A stretch of 64,000 nt of DNA, taken from assembly GCA_036897095.1 (NCBI GenBank), contig JAYMSP010000108.1, positions 18,148 through 82,147 of the forward strand. The letters run 5' to 3'. Within the stretch, counting starts at the first letter, position 1, and the number at the start of each line of letters is the position of its first letter. Shown piece after piece: positions 55,201 to 64,000 of the stretch. The translations under genes and the position numbers were made by a program. The notes below the pieces were generated by a model, which worked only from the letters and a program-made list of their open reading frames with translations, ran no database searches and was not told where the DNA came from. This stretch comes from Plantago elongata. Its lineage: Eukaryota; Streptophyta; Magnoliopsida; Lamiales; Plantaginaceae.

Positions 55201-56581
55201 ATCAACGCAATCACATAACAGTAATTTTGATAGAGAAAATGCAAGATAGGAACAGACTATGTAACAGTTAACTGCACCTGCTCACGGGTACGGTCAGCAT
55301 TGTTCTTGTTATTCTCAGCAAAATCAACTCTTAGCTGGCGACCGTTAACCTCGTAGCCTTGGAGATTACGAATAGCACTAAGAGCCGTCTCCTCGTCCTT
55401 GTACTCACAGAATCCATAACCCTTCGGTTTCCCAGTTTCTCTATCAGGAACTAATCTGTGTTAACAAGAAATATCTAATCTGATCAGCCAAAAGTCATGG
55501 CATTGGGATAAATTAATTAAGATGATGATAATGAGGTACCTAAAGGAAACAACAGGGCCAGCTTCCTCACATATTTGAATGAGCTGCTCTTCAGTAGCAT
55601 CATACGGGATATTCCCCACTACATGATATTAAACATTGATTAATCATTTATACTAACATTAACAGATGGCAAAGATTCTAGAGACATTGAATTAGCATAC
55701 ACATCATAAATCATGACACGAAATATTCAACTGACAACGGATTGTGATTTTCATTCACTTGAAAGAGGCAATCATTCAGTTTACATGTTGGGAAAGACCT
55801 CTCAAATCTCTCAGAATTGGTGGTTCTCGTTGCTAGCCAACAAGGCACATCACCTTGATACTTGATGAAATAAGCGCGACTCGGAAGTCTATAAAGAAGC
55901 TAAAGTTCCTATAACCTGACCCACCATAGAAAATATAATAACGGCCACTAGTCAATCGATACCGGACCCTTGGGGCCGGCTAGGTTACTCATGGTTGTTT
56001 TCCGGGTGATATCTTGGCCCACTGTACCAACGCATCATTTATGCATACTTTATCCTCACCCGTGCAGACCGTGATACTTATGAAGCACTCTTAAAGTTCT
56101 TATGGATGTATTCCAAGATAACGAGGTGCACCTTGTTAATGAGTGGCACTCTCGATCAATTTAAACTCACTAAACTTATCTAGTGACGCACGATACATAA
56201 ATCCCCATCAGACTTTCGGACCCAACAACGGGAGTACATTCCACAGTAACAATACCGGCGAATTGTAAAAAGGACAGTCTATGCCCAGAACTTAATGTAG
56301 TATACAAGAATCAAATCCCACTGTTTCTAACCCGAGTTACCATGATCATGAACACCCCTTTGCAACACTTAAAGCCCACTTCTGTCTAGAAATTGATGAA
56401 CGTTCGAAATATTGGATTGAATTGAAACAGTTGACGGCAATAAAAAGGGCCTAACCTAATTGGCAAGATCTAATTGAGCTGGAAATAATAAATAGTAAGC
56501 AGAAGAACAGACATACGGTGGTAGGATTAAAGACTTACCGAAAACGCACCTGCGGTTCGGTGGCGCGGCGATGGCAGCCAT
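52294..56581 (-). CDS. CSTF64: Cleavage stimulation factor 64-kDa subunit, ten exons
   Basis: RNA-binding subunit of the CstF complex that recognises the U/GU-rich element downstream of poly(A) sites and helps choose the cleavage site. Exons: 56581-56539, 55618-55540, 55455-55278, 55158-55125, 55037-54793, 54569-54492, 54249-54214, 54122-53628, 53260-53069, 52431-52294; 1,518 nt, 505 residues (Arabidopsis CstF64 about 461). RRM at about 12-90 with [12 protein letters not shown] (RNP2) and KGYGFCEY (RNP1). Hinge domain at about 172-225 ([18 protein letters not shown] through [15 protein letters not shown]), which binds CstF77 or symplekin. Gln/Pro-rich middle. C-terminal three-helix CstF domain ending [14 protein letters not shown]. 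Exon 4 has a TAGCAG tandem acceptor. Intron 1 (about 920 bp) holds an unidentified higher-GC block, and intron 8 a SINE. The start is fixed by the canonical N-terminus. Confidence 0.95.
53317..53428 (-). mobile_element. tRNA-derived SINE, copy 5, in CstF64 intron 8
   Basis: Read on the minus strand: GACAACGAAGCGCAACTCAG, then TTGGTAAGACTACTCAGTAG and GTAAGACG (box A segment doubled), box B GGGAGTTCGAGTC, CTTTAGCCGTTAC and a 15-base A tail. Same orientation as the host gene. A sharp A tail and intact box B point to a fairly young insertion. Confidence 0.75.
55158..55163 (-). promoter_or_regulatory. Tandem NAGNAG splice acceptor in CstF64
   Basis: The acceptor before exon 4 reads TAG CAG followed by GGACGA. 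Use of the first AG adds one Gln between REQ and GRGG; use of the second does not. Both keep the frame. Position is at the RRM/linker border. Confidence 0.65.
55640..56480. other. Unidentified higher-GC block in CstF64 intron 1
   Basis: About 800 bp clearly richer in G+C than neighbouring introns, with stretches such as GGACCCTTGGGGCCGGCTAGG and CTCACCCGTGCAGACCGTG. No long ORF, no clear terminal repeats, no match that I can name. Looks like an inserted repeat fragment (LTR, Helitron or similar). Confidence 0.4.
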
Positions 56582-58066
56582 AGATGTACAGCAGCTCAGC
56601 TAGCCAGAGAAGGGGACAGTGTTTAAACTGTTGGTAATTGGTAACGAAGGTCATATGCAGGGGTGTGCAAATAATCGGCCGAACCGACCCGGGCGCACAA
56701 ACTGTCTCCATCTCACCCGCACCCATCTATTGCGGGTTGAATTTTTATAACTTTAATTGTGAAACAAAAAAAAATTATCCATATATAATATAAATTAATT
56801 CTCTTAAATAAATATATAGATGAATATACATATGTATAATATAATACTAATAAATATAAAATTAGAGTTATTACATATTAGACTATAAAAAATACATATT
56901 AAAGAATGATACTTCATCATTTTACTTATTTTAAAATATTTTGTTAAATTGATGATTATAATATATTTTAGTCGATAAAGAATTTTACACGTCATTCTGC
57001 CTGCCACCCTCCTGCCATTATAATCATCCAAACCGCCGCGCGTTGAAAATTATTTCATTCATGATAAGTTGGACAAATTAAATAATCATCCGTTATAGAT
57101 GGATTGAATTGATTTTTTTGTTAAAAGTCTGCTAACACCCATCCACACTCACCTCGAGTCATGGGAAGGACTGAGCATAGGCCCAAAATCAAACCAAACA
57201 TAAATTGTAAATTTATATGGATTGAAAACTAATCGCCTAGAGCAACATTGGGACTAAACCCTACCATTAAAGAATGAATGTTGCAACTTGCAACCATCAA
57301 TAATACCGTTGAACTTTGTTATACTGGAGAATTAACTTTCGATGTAATCCGCGATTTATTTTTTTATGTGTGATGTAATGGTTTGTCGAGTAATACAATC
57401 TTTTATGGATAGAATGTAAAGTTTTTAAATTAATTACAATTTAATCTTTTTGGCATGTACCATTGCAGCTGACATACGACATTTATGTTATTTGAATTTA
57501 ATCAAGTTCGATGTAGTATGATATGAAAGAGACCGGGAACTTTTACGTCGTCAAAATTGATGTTTCAAAACCCTTTACTTATTATTTCTACTCTTTGAAT
57601 TAAATACGATCTGATTACGTTTCTGTCTGCCTAGCTTTAACAATTGTTGTATAATAATTTCAACTTCGATTTTCATTGTTTGCTTTTAAGCGCTTTAAAA
57701 TAGTTCAATTGAACGATTTATGCTTAACTTTAAATATAACTCCTAATTAAAGTTGAATACGCAAACTAGAAAAAGTTAAAATGAAATCCTTCCAGCTCCA
57801 CTTGTGATGGAGTGAACTGTAAAGTAACAATTAATCCCACCGCTTAGCCCAGCTTAGTTAAATTAACTTCAATACAATTCATAATTATTGAACAAAAAAG
57901 TTTGAGATCCATGTAACGATGGACATTTTTTTGTTATGGTTTAAATTTAATTTAAATTTGTATTTTTATGTAAAAGAATATTAATTTAAATTGAATTTTA
58001 TAAATTTTAATCGTATACGGATCACCCTTTTAATCTTTTTATATGTCTCGGTTGGCAGATCCAACC

Positions 58067-59128
58067 ATGGATTTACTGAAGGTGTTCGATGAAACTCACG
58101 TATGTTTCCTTCTCTTTTCCCGTCTAATTCTGCTCGAATTGCTTTGTAGTTTGTAGTAGTAGTCAACCTAATAGGCCAATCTATATTTGGTGTGTGATCT
58201 TATATGCATTGAAATGAAATACTTGATTCTCTTTCTTTATCTAACCACCTCCCCAATCCATAGAGAGAAATATGTTTATTTATCAGGGGAGTTTTTCGTG
58301 CTGTTCATGGGAAGTATAAACACGGAGCAGATAACAAAGAGACATGCAATTCTAGATAACATCAGATATGGTCTTTTTAAATATATCTGGGTCTGTTGAA
58401 TGCCCAAGTGTCTTTCAGCGCTAGTAATATATGTATATAACCTAGCCTTGTCTTTTTACACATAAGTTTGCTGCTAGTGTCCTGATAGAAAATTTCCAAC
58501 TGATGGTGATTTGGGTTGATATATGAGGCGGTATTGATGATGTGATCCTTGGGTCCTCATGGCACAGTATTGGCAGGGATAGCTCAGGCCACTAAGAAAT
58601 TGTACTTTATAAATACAACTGTACTGTACTCATAAATTTACGCACGTATCAAGGTTATTTTGATGGAATAATGGAATGATTTATTTTGTTACCATCACAT
58701 GTCTGATCTGCATGATTTTATACAGCACTGAGTGTCAGATGGTTATGAATGTCCTCTGGAATATACTGACTGAGACAGATAAGGACTGGCGCTTTATATA
58801 AGGTAGCATTTCGTCCCATTATTGTTGTGAAAACAAGTGAAAATTACTGCTTGACATATATGTATGAGTTTTGTGCACAAATATGTATGTGACTGTGTAT
58901 ATATTGGTTAAGATCTTGCACTCATATTGTCTTCTTTGTTGCCTATGATATTTAGAAGGATCCGATGTTTTTCTGTTCCAGGCATTGGCTCTTATAGGGT
59001 ACTTGGAGTCAAATGTATCAAAACGTGGCGTTGATGACATTATAGAGCATATGTTTGAGATACCTGCATGTATCTTTTATGCTGGCGAAGTAACATTAAG
59101 TATTTATGTTATCTCGAGATGGCTCTAG
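58067..59128 (+). pseudogene. Two candidate exons of an unidentified gene (fragment)
   Basis: ATG at 58067 opens MDLLKVFDETH (58067-58099), followed by the donor GTATGT. At 58982, after an acceptor TTCCAG, the same phase continues ALALIGYLESNVSKRG and then VDDIIEHMFEIPACIFYAG up to an in-frame TAG at 59126-59128. The joined 59-residue product looks like genuine coding sequence: good codon-like composition, an acidic helix, and both splice sites fit. I do not recognise the family. The early stop and the broken transposase right behind it suggest a gene fragment, possibly captured or truncated. Confidence 0.4.
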
Positions 59129-59352
59129 CAACGTATTCACACAGCCCCCTACCCAAACACTTGTTGTTGATTCACTGTCTCTGTTCACACTTGTCCAGTC
59201 TCTTGCAAGTTTTGAATATGTGGGAAGGATTTGGGAATCAACGTGAGAGAAAAGGTTTTTTTTTTTTTCATAGTAAGCAGAAGTTGGGAAGCTCTCTGTT
59301 TGTTCAATTCTTCTTTCCAATCAGTCAGTTTGGATATTTGAGAAACGAGTGA

Positions 59353-61115
59353 AACATGCACGAAGGCAACAGTGACATTGAGGTAAGTGATTGTTGAGGG
59401 TAATGACATTGAGGGCAGTGACGTTGAGGGGAGTGGCATTGATGTTGAGGGCAGTGACAGTGATGTTGAGGGCAGTGATGTTGAGGACGGTGGCATGGGG
59501 GCTGCTGTTGATGCTTCAAGGAAGCTACCTTGGCCATGGAGACCTGCTCAAAGTGCATTAGAGGTAAACTGTGACAAGGACCAGAAGTCCCTGTATAATA
59601 AGATGTTATGCTTCAAGATTATTCTTCAAGAGATGCCTTTTGCACATGCCCTAAGAGGATTCAAAGGTTTGATGTCAGCTGTAAATCCAAATGTTGCTGT
59701 TCCAACTGTAAAGAAATTGCAAGAAGACTGCATGAAGATGTACGTGGATAAAAAGAAACTTATGCAGTCGTATCTCGAGAAATCTACGCCAAGGATGTCT
59801 TTGAGCATTAATACTTGGGTTAATGAGCATGGTATCACTTTTCTGTGTTTGTCGGGTCACTTTATTGATGAAAACTGGGATTTAAATAGGTTGATACTTG
59901 GTGTAATTTGATGTCCTATTGACAAGGTTGAGGAAGCAACTGAATATATTGAGGAATTTATCTTGGCTGGTTGGGGAATTAGCCAAATATTTGCTCTGAC
60001 CATTAATTACAAACCGTTTAAAAGTGCGTTTGTTAATTACTTGGGAGGCAGATTTGTTAGTCGGAATAAAGTTCTGTTGGGGGGAAAGTATCTGCATTTT
60101 AGATGTCTCACTACTATAATTAATCGAATTGCCTGGGATGAAATGAACAAAGAAGCAGAGTCAGTTGACTGTGTTCGTTTGCTTGTGACATACTTCTGGC
60201 ATTCTGGGGATAAGCAGAAGAAGCTTAAGGAGCTCTCCACGGAGGTAAGTATGAAGCCTCTATTCTTGGATGATCAGTATAAATGGAATGAAAGTGTCTT
60301 TGAAAAATATGCAGTGTCTGAGGTAGAGTTTCCACGCGCTTTCATGCCAGGTGGTGCTTATGGGAATCTTGGGTTGCCGACCAAATCTGATTGGTCCGTT
60401 GTCAAGGCGTTGTCGAAAGTATTGAGGTAGCTCTATGTGTTGAGATGTCGAGTATCAGGTCCTAATTATTATTGGTCAAATGCCAGTGCATATTTTATTG
60501 CACTTAAAGATATGAGTGGCCTGGTAAGTGAGGTCGACTAGTCATGACACTTCCTTAGCGACTATAGCTGGTAGGATAAAGTCTAGAGCTGGACAGTATA
60601 TGGGTGTTCGAAAAAATGAATGCAATGTTGTATTTCGTTGTGGTCTTTGATCCTAGGTACAAACTGGAATATGTATTAAGATCTATCAAGGGCATTTATG
60701 AAGGTGTAAGACTGGGGAAAACATGTGCGATTCAGCAAAGAAAGCATTGTTTGATCTGTTTGAGGAGTACAAAAAGTTATATGCTGAAAAGGATGAATCA
60801 GAGTTGGATATGTACTTGGGTGAAATTCTTGAAATAGATACTGAGGACTTTGATGTTCTGGGATGGTGGAAGTTGAATGGTCCTCGGTTTCCCGTTTTAG
60901 ATAAAATGGCCCGTGATTTGTTTGCAATGCCAATATCCACTATTGCTTCTGAGTCGGATTTTGGCAGTGGTGGTGTTTTATCATCTGATGATTATAAATA
61001 TAACTTCTCCTGGTATCCTGCAGAGGATATGATGCAACCCCTTGTATGCGCCTCAGATTGGCTTCGTGGTGAGCCTAAAAAGCACAAGGAAGAAGAAGAT
61101 GATGAATATTGTTGA
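59353..61115 (+). pseudogene. Degenerate hAT-family transposase (BED/RICESLEEPER-like)
   Basis: Remains of a hAT transposase in at least three blocks broken by stops and frameshifts (59387-59911, 59963-60430, 60604-61115). Block 1 has an acidic tandem-repeat N-terminus (VEGSD units), then a region typical of hAT RNase H-like folds (MSLSINTWVNEHGITFLCLSG). Block 2 continues the catalytic-domain similarity (FRCLTTIINRIAWDEMN). Block 3 holds FDPRYKLEYV and the hAT C-terminal dimerisation region: DVLGWWKLNGPRFPVLDKM, then ARDLFAMPISTIASESDF, where active copies usually read SAFSTGG. Stops near 59909 and 60428 and the frame change near 60,720 make a working protein unlikely. No matching terminal inverted repeats were found nearby. 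A domesticated relative is unlikely given the breaks. Confidence 0.85.
59387..59505 (+). repeat. GTTGAGGGCAGTGAC minisatellite, acidic coding repeat
   Basis: Six or so imperfect units of 15-24 bp around GTTGAGGGCAGTGAC, encoding VEGSD/IEGSD motifs at the N-terminus of the hAT remnant. The minus strand of the same tract reads as a PSTSLPS-type open frame, which is a shadow. Confidence 0.75.
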
Positions 61116-62241
61116 TGATGATGATTTCATGATGGCACCCCTTCTTTTCCTTTCATCCTGGTCTAGTGATCAGGAAGATGAAGAACCTTAAAAAGCGTGG
61201 CAAACTGGATTATGCAACTGTTATTGTGCTCAAGACTCAAGAGCATCGAAGGTGCAGAATTACACATTTGCTGAAGTTTTTGGAATCTCAGATATGTTTT
61301 TGCCCAGATTTTTTCTGTCGGCGTATTTCTAGTTCTATCTCGTAAACATTTGGTATTAACCAGTAGGAATATATAACGGTACTCATGAAGGATCACTCTC
61401 TTAAAAATCCTCATGTTTTTGTTTGACTCTGCTCCAATTCATTTCAGTAAGTATTATTCTCTTGATTCGATTTCTGGGTTGGGTAATTGATATATCTTGT
61501 TTTCTTACTGCATTTCGAATTGAATTTATATTGCAGCTATTCGATTTGTTTAGCTGAATTCGAGTAGGCTGGCCGTACTCTGTTTTACTCCTACTTATGT
61601 CCTGAGTTCGACTGTGTTCCTAATGGATGTCTGTGACTGGTTTCTATTTCAAGTTTAATTCATTTCGCATTGGCCTGTGAGTCTTTGTTGTTGGGTCTAG
61701 GTTACTGATTTTCGAGTTTAGTGGTACTGTTGCAATTCGAATTTGTTGTTGTTACTTGTCTGTACGTTGTTTCTTCAACCTTGCTGCTGCTTGTCTTGAT
61801 GTTGAGTGATGATGTCGATTTGTGCCTGTTGTACTTGAATTGCTTGTCGGTTGTTTGTGTTGCGTCCGTGTCGAGGTTGAATGTTATGGTTTGGGGGGAT
61901 TGTTTTGACTTTTGACTGTAGCAAGTGTTACTCTGTTAATTCAATTTTGCCTCCTACTCCGACTGTGTGTGTGGTTTATGCTGTTTCCGGCTCCTCCTTG
62001 TTCAATTGTGGTATGTGTCTGATTATTGGTTTCGGTTGTGACTGTGGTGGTGTGTGATTGAGGTGACTTGAACCTAATAATTACCAAACTAATACTCTTC
62101 TCCTTCCTCTTCATAACAACAATGCTCACACAACCATTCAATAGGAGTTGTAAATTCACCAAGTTTTGGAATTAGATCTTCGTTTTCAGTTGTAAGAAAT
62201 CACTAATGGAGTGAAGGACATCAAAATCACTGCAGTAGATA

Positions 62242-62280
62242 ACAACAACAACAACAATAATAATAATAATAATAATAATC
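62242..62280 (+). repeat. (AAC)n/(AAT)n microsatellite
   Basis: AACAACAACAACAAC runs into AATAATAATAATAATAAT, about 39 bp, in intergenic DNA. Confidence 0.9.
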
Positions 62281-62903
62281 CAGGATTCCAACAGCCTCTT
62301 CTTCAGTTTCTTGTTGAACAATGTTTCTTCTTAAATCACTTCTGTTGTTGTGTAAATAGTATTACGCCACTTGCTTAATTCATATACTCTTACTGTATGA
62401 AAGAAAATGTCACACCGAAAGAAAATAGCGATTGTGAATATGTATCTCAGCTGGAAAATGTTGCTATTTATATCACTCGCGATCCTCTACGACATTTAAG
62501 TGCGACATCTTTCACGACACCGTCAGATTTATGCCATGTGTTCATTATTTACTTTAACCAAAACCTTCCCATTTATATCATGGTGCTAATTTAGTTTTAA
62601 TTGGAGTGATAAACAAATTACATAAAAGAAATAATATATGAATGAGATTATTTAATTATAACAAGATTAATATTTTATTTTGTATTGTTTCACATTTATA
62701 GTTTTATATCAAGTGCATAAATCATTAGTATAAAGTTTAAGAACAGTACTAATTTATAATAACGACGTGAACAATAATTTTATATCTTTAAGAAGTAATT
62801 AATGTACTAATATAATTGTAATGATTAAGAAAAGGATTGCACAACAATTGAAATATAATATATAAGTTTTATTTAATTTATTATATTGCTAATTAACTTG
62901 TCC

Positions 62904-62904
<1 letters not shown>

Positions 62905-62937
<33 letters not shown>
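62905..62937 (+). repeat. (ATT)n microsatellite
   Basis: About eleven TTA/ATT units in a row in AT-rich intergenic DNA upstream of the mTERF gene. Confidence 0.9.
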
Positions 62938-63440
62938 ACTAAGAGATGGTGTATATTGGTGTGTATCATTATATCATTATTATTTTATATAGTATTTATA
63001 TGGCATCACTAGATTTTGAAAGGATATATTTGGGTATACATAAAATGTGAAAAATGTATTTCGAATTACATTTTTTATATATGTGATTTAGTCCATGTAA
63101 TTATAAACGTGATTAGTGGTGTGTTTTAAATTCAATTCTTCTTAATTCGTCAACTTTCTTAAATATATTAGGCCGAAAGACACCATATCAATCACTCACC
63201 CGAGTGTGGTCAACGCCCCAGGATATAAGCTTTTCTGAGGAATTCTTGAGTAGTAATACATACTGACAACGGTAATACCTGGCTAGTGATGAACTTCCCC
63301 AAATTAAAAATAACCCATCGTTCAAATTGAAGCAAAACCCTAATCCACTGTTCAGCAAAGGGATCTCCAGAGCATAGCTATTCTACGAACAGGTGAGTCA
63401 AACAATCAATCCTAAGATCTTATTTCCAGATTCGTTAGCC

Positions 63441-64000
63441 ATGTTTTCTCATTATATGTTGAAGAAGCACTTCTCAGTCAAGCACTGTGTGTCAAAGTCA
63501 GCTCTTTTATACCAGCATTATCTACTGTTTCCTGCTCCATCTTTGTCAAGAAGATTTCAGAATCATATATCTCTGAGCTATTTTAGTACTACTGCTGCTG
63601 CTCATGTAAAGACTCTAGATTTATCTGGGGTTTTCCGTGGGGTTTCGACGGAAACTGTGGAAGGTAACACGAGTGGAGAAACTCAGGAGTTTCAACGAGA
63701 CAAGTCTTTCACAGTTTCATACCTAATACAGTCGTTGGGGCTTTCTCCGGAAGCGGCTAGTCGTTGTTCAAGAATCCGTTTGCAGGATACTGAATCTGCT
63801 GATTCGATTTTAGCTCTTTTCCGCTGGTATGGATTGAGTACAAACCAGATTGCTAATGTTGTTAGAAGAGTACCTGAAGTTCTTAAATGCGAGGAACAGG
63901 ATGTTCGGCACAAGCTTGAGTTTTTCCGCTCGGTTGGAGCATCCAAAGAGCTAATTGGAGCCCTGGTTGCTAGAGATTCTTTCTGGTTCTCGAGTAGCTT
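63441..64000 (+). CDS. mTERF-domain protein, 5' part (runs off the window)
   Basis: Mitochondrial transcription termination factor family: helical-repeat nucleic-acid-binding proteins that act in plastids or mitochondria, in transcription or intron splicing. Open from ATG at 63441 to the window end, 186 codons without a stop. Residues 1-60 are Ser/Arg/Lys-rich with few acids (KKHFSVKHCVSK, PSLSRRFQNH), as in an organelle transit peptide. From about 90 the protein shows mTERF-like text: FTVSYLIQSLGLSPEAA, ILALFRWYGLSTNQIANVV, RRVPEVLKCEEQDVRHKLEF and FRSVGASKELIGALV, with the repeated proline-containing helix pairs of the family. It is the intron-poor type typical of the large plant mTERF clusters. 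Which member, and which organelle, cannot be told from this part. Confidence 0.9.
   Translation, partial: MFSHYMLKKHFSVKHCVSKSALLYQHYLLFPAPSLSRRFQNHISLSYFSTTAAAHVKTLDLSGVFRGVSTETVEGNTSGETQEFQRDKSFTVSYLIQSLGLSPEAASRCSRIRLQDTESADSILALFRWYGLSTNQIANVVRRVPEVLKCEEQDVRHKLEFFRSVGASKELIGALVARDSFWFSSS

Larger units (their letters stand above)
61116..63440. other. Intergenic DNA before the mTERF gene
   Basis: T-rich 61.4-62.1 kb, two microsatellites, then AT-rich DNA. The last 100 bp are the likely mTERF leader. No other gene seen. Confidence 0.6.

Noticed and set aside
56658-56690. CAGGGGTGTGCAAAT, like a hAT terminal repeat
   Set aside because: No matching inverted end was found downstream, and it is 2.7 kb from the transposase remnant; kept only as a possible solo end.
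59185-59558. Minus-strand frames rich in Ser-Leu-Pro-Ser and His-Gln repeats
   Set aside because: Antisense reading of the GTTGAGGGCAGTGAC minisatellite in the hAT remnant.
62242-62937. CRISPR-like array
   Set aside because: These are trinucleotide microsatellites without spacers, in plant nuclear DNA.
63391-63430. Possible leader intron of the mTERF gene (CAG|GTGAGT ... TTCCAG)
   Set aside because: It would be only about 38 bp, below the size plants splice.

Overview
This is a window of plant nuclear DNA, almost certainly from a eudicot. The genes have many short introns with GT-AG boundaries, the intergenic DNA is AT-rich and full of miniature transposons, and the proteins are plant-specific (galactan synthase, GASSHO-type receptor kinase, vacuolar-sorting receptor, mTERF) or have clear plant versions. 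I could not fix the species. I rebuilt eight protein-coding genes exon by exon. In every complete one the exon phases close into a single reading frame of the length expected for the family.

Layout: 1-10.6 kb has no gene I can support and carries several miniature inverted-repeat transposons (MITEs) and one element with long inverted repeats. 10,953-15,439 (+) is a 20-exon CTP synthase gene. It faces a two-exon GT92 galactan synthase (GALS-type) gene on the minus strand (21,337-18,760). 21.4-25.6 kb is repeat-rich. 30,691-25,636 (-) encodes a 1,272-residue leucine-rich-repeat receptor kinase like GSO1/GSO2. 33,806-35,766 (+) encodes a 154-residue plant protein of unknown function. 38,501-41,199 (+) is a ten-exon vacuolar-sorting receptor gene. 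50,021-42,078 (-) encodes an MRD1/RBM19-type five-RRM rRNA-processing factor. 56,581-52,294 (-) encodes the mRNA 3'-end factor CstF64. 58-61.1 kb holds two unidentified candidate exons and a broken hAT transposase. 63,441 to the window end is the start of an mTERF gene.

The genes are not a cluster or pathway: this is a typical set of unrelated housekeeping, cell-wall, signalling, trafficking and RNA-processing genes. I saw no CRISPR array, operon, rRNA gene or intact tRNA gene.

The most interesting signals are regulatory or repeat-based. The MRD1 start codon is split by an intron (AT|G), and the unspliced transcript would read ATG-TAA at the same place. A small tRNA-derived SINE family with recognisable box A and box B and an A-rich tail occurs at least five times, twice head-to-tail and once inside a CstF64 intron. 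There is a long-inverted-repeat element next to the CTP synthase promoter, a GC-AG intron in the vacuolar-sorting receptor, and a 28-base C homopolymer just after the stop of the unknown small gene.
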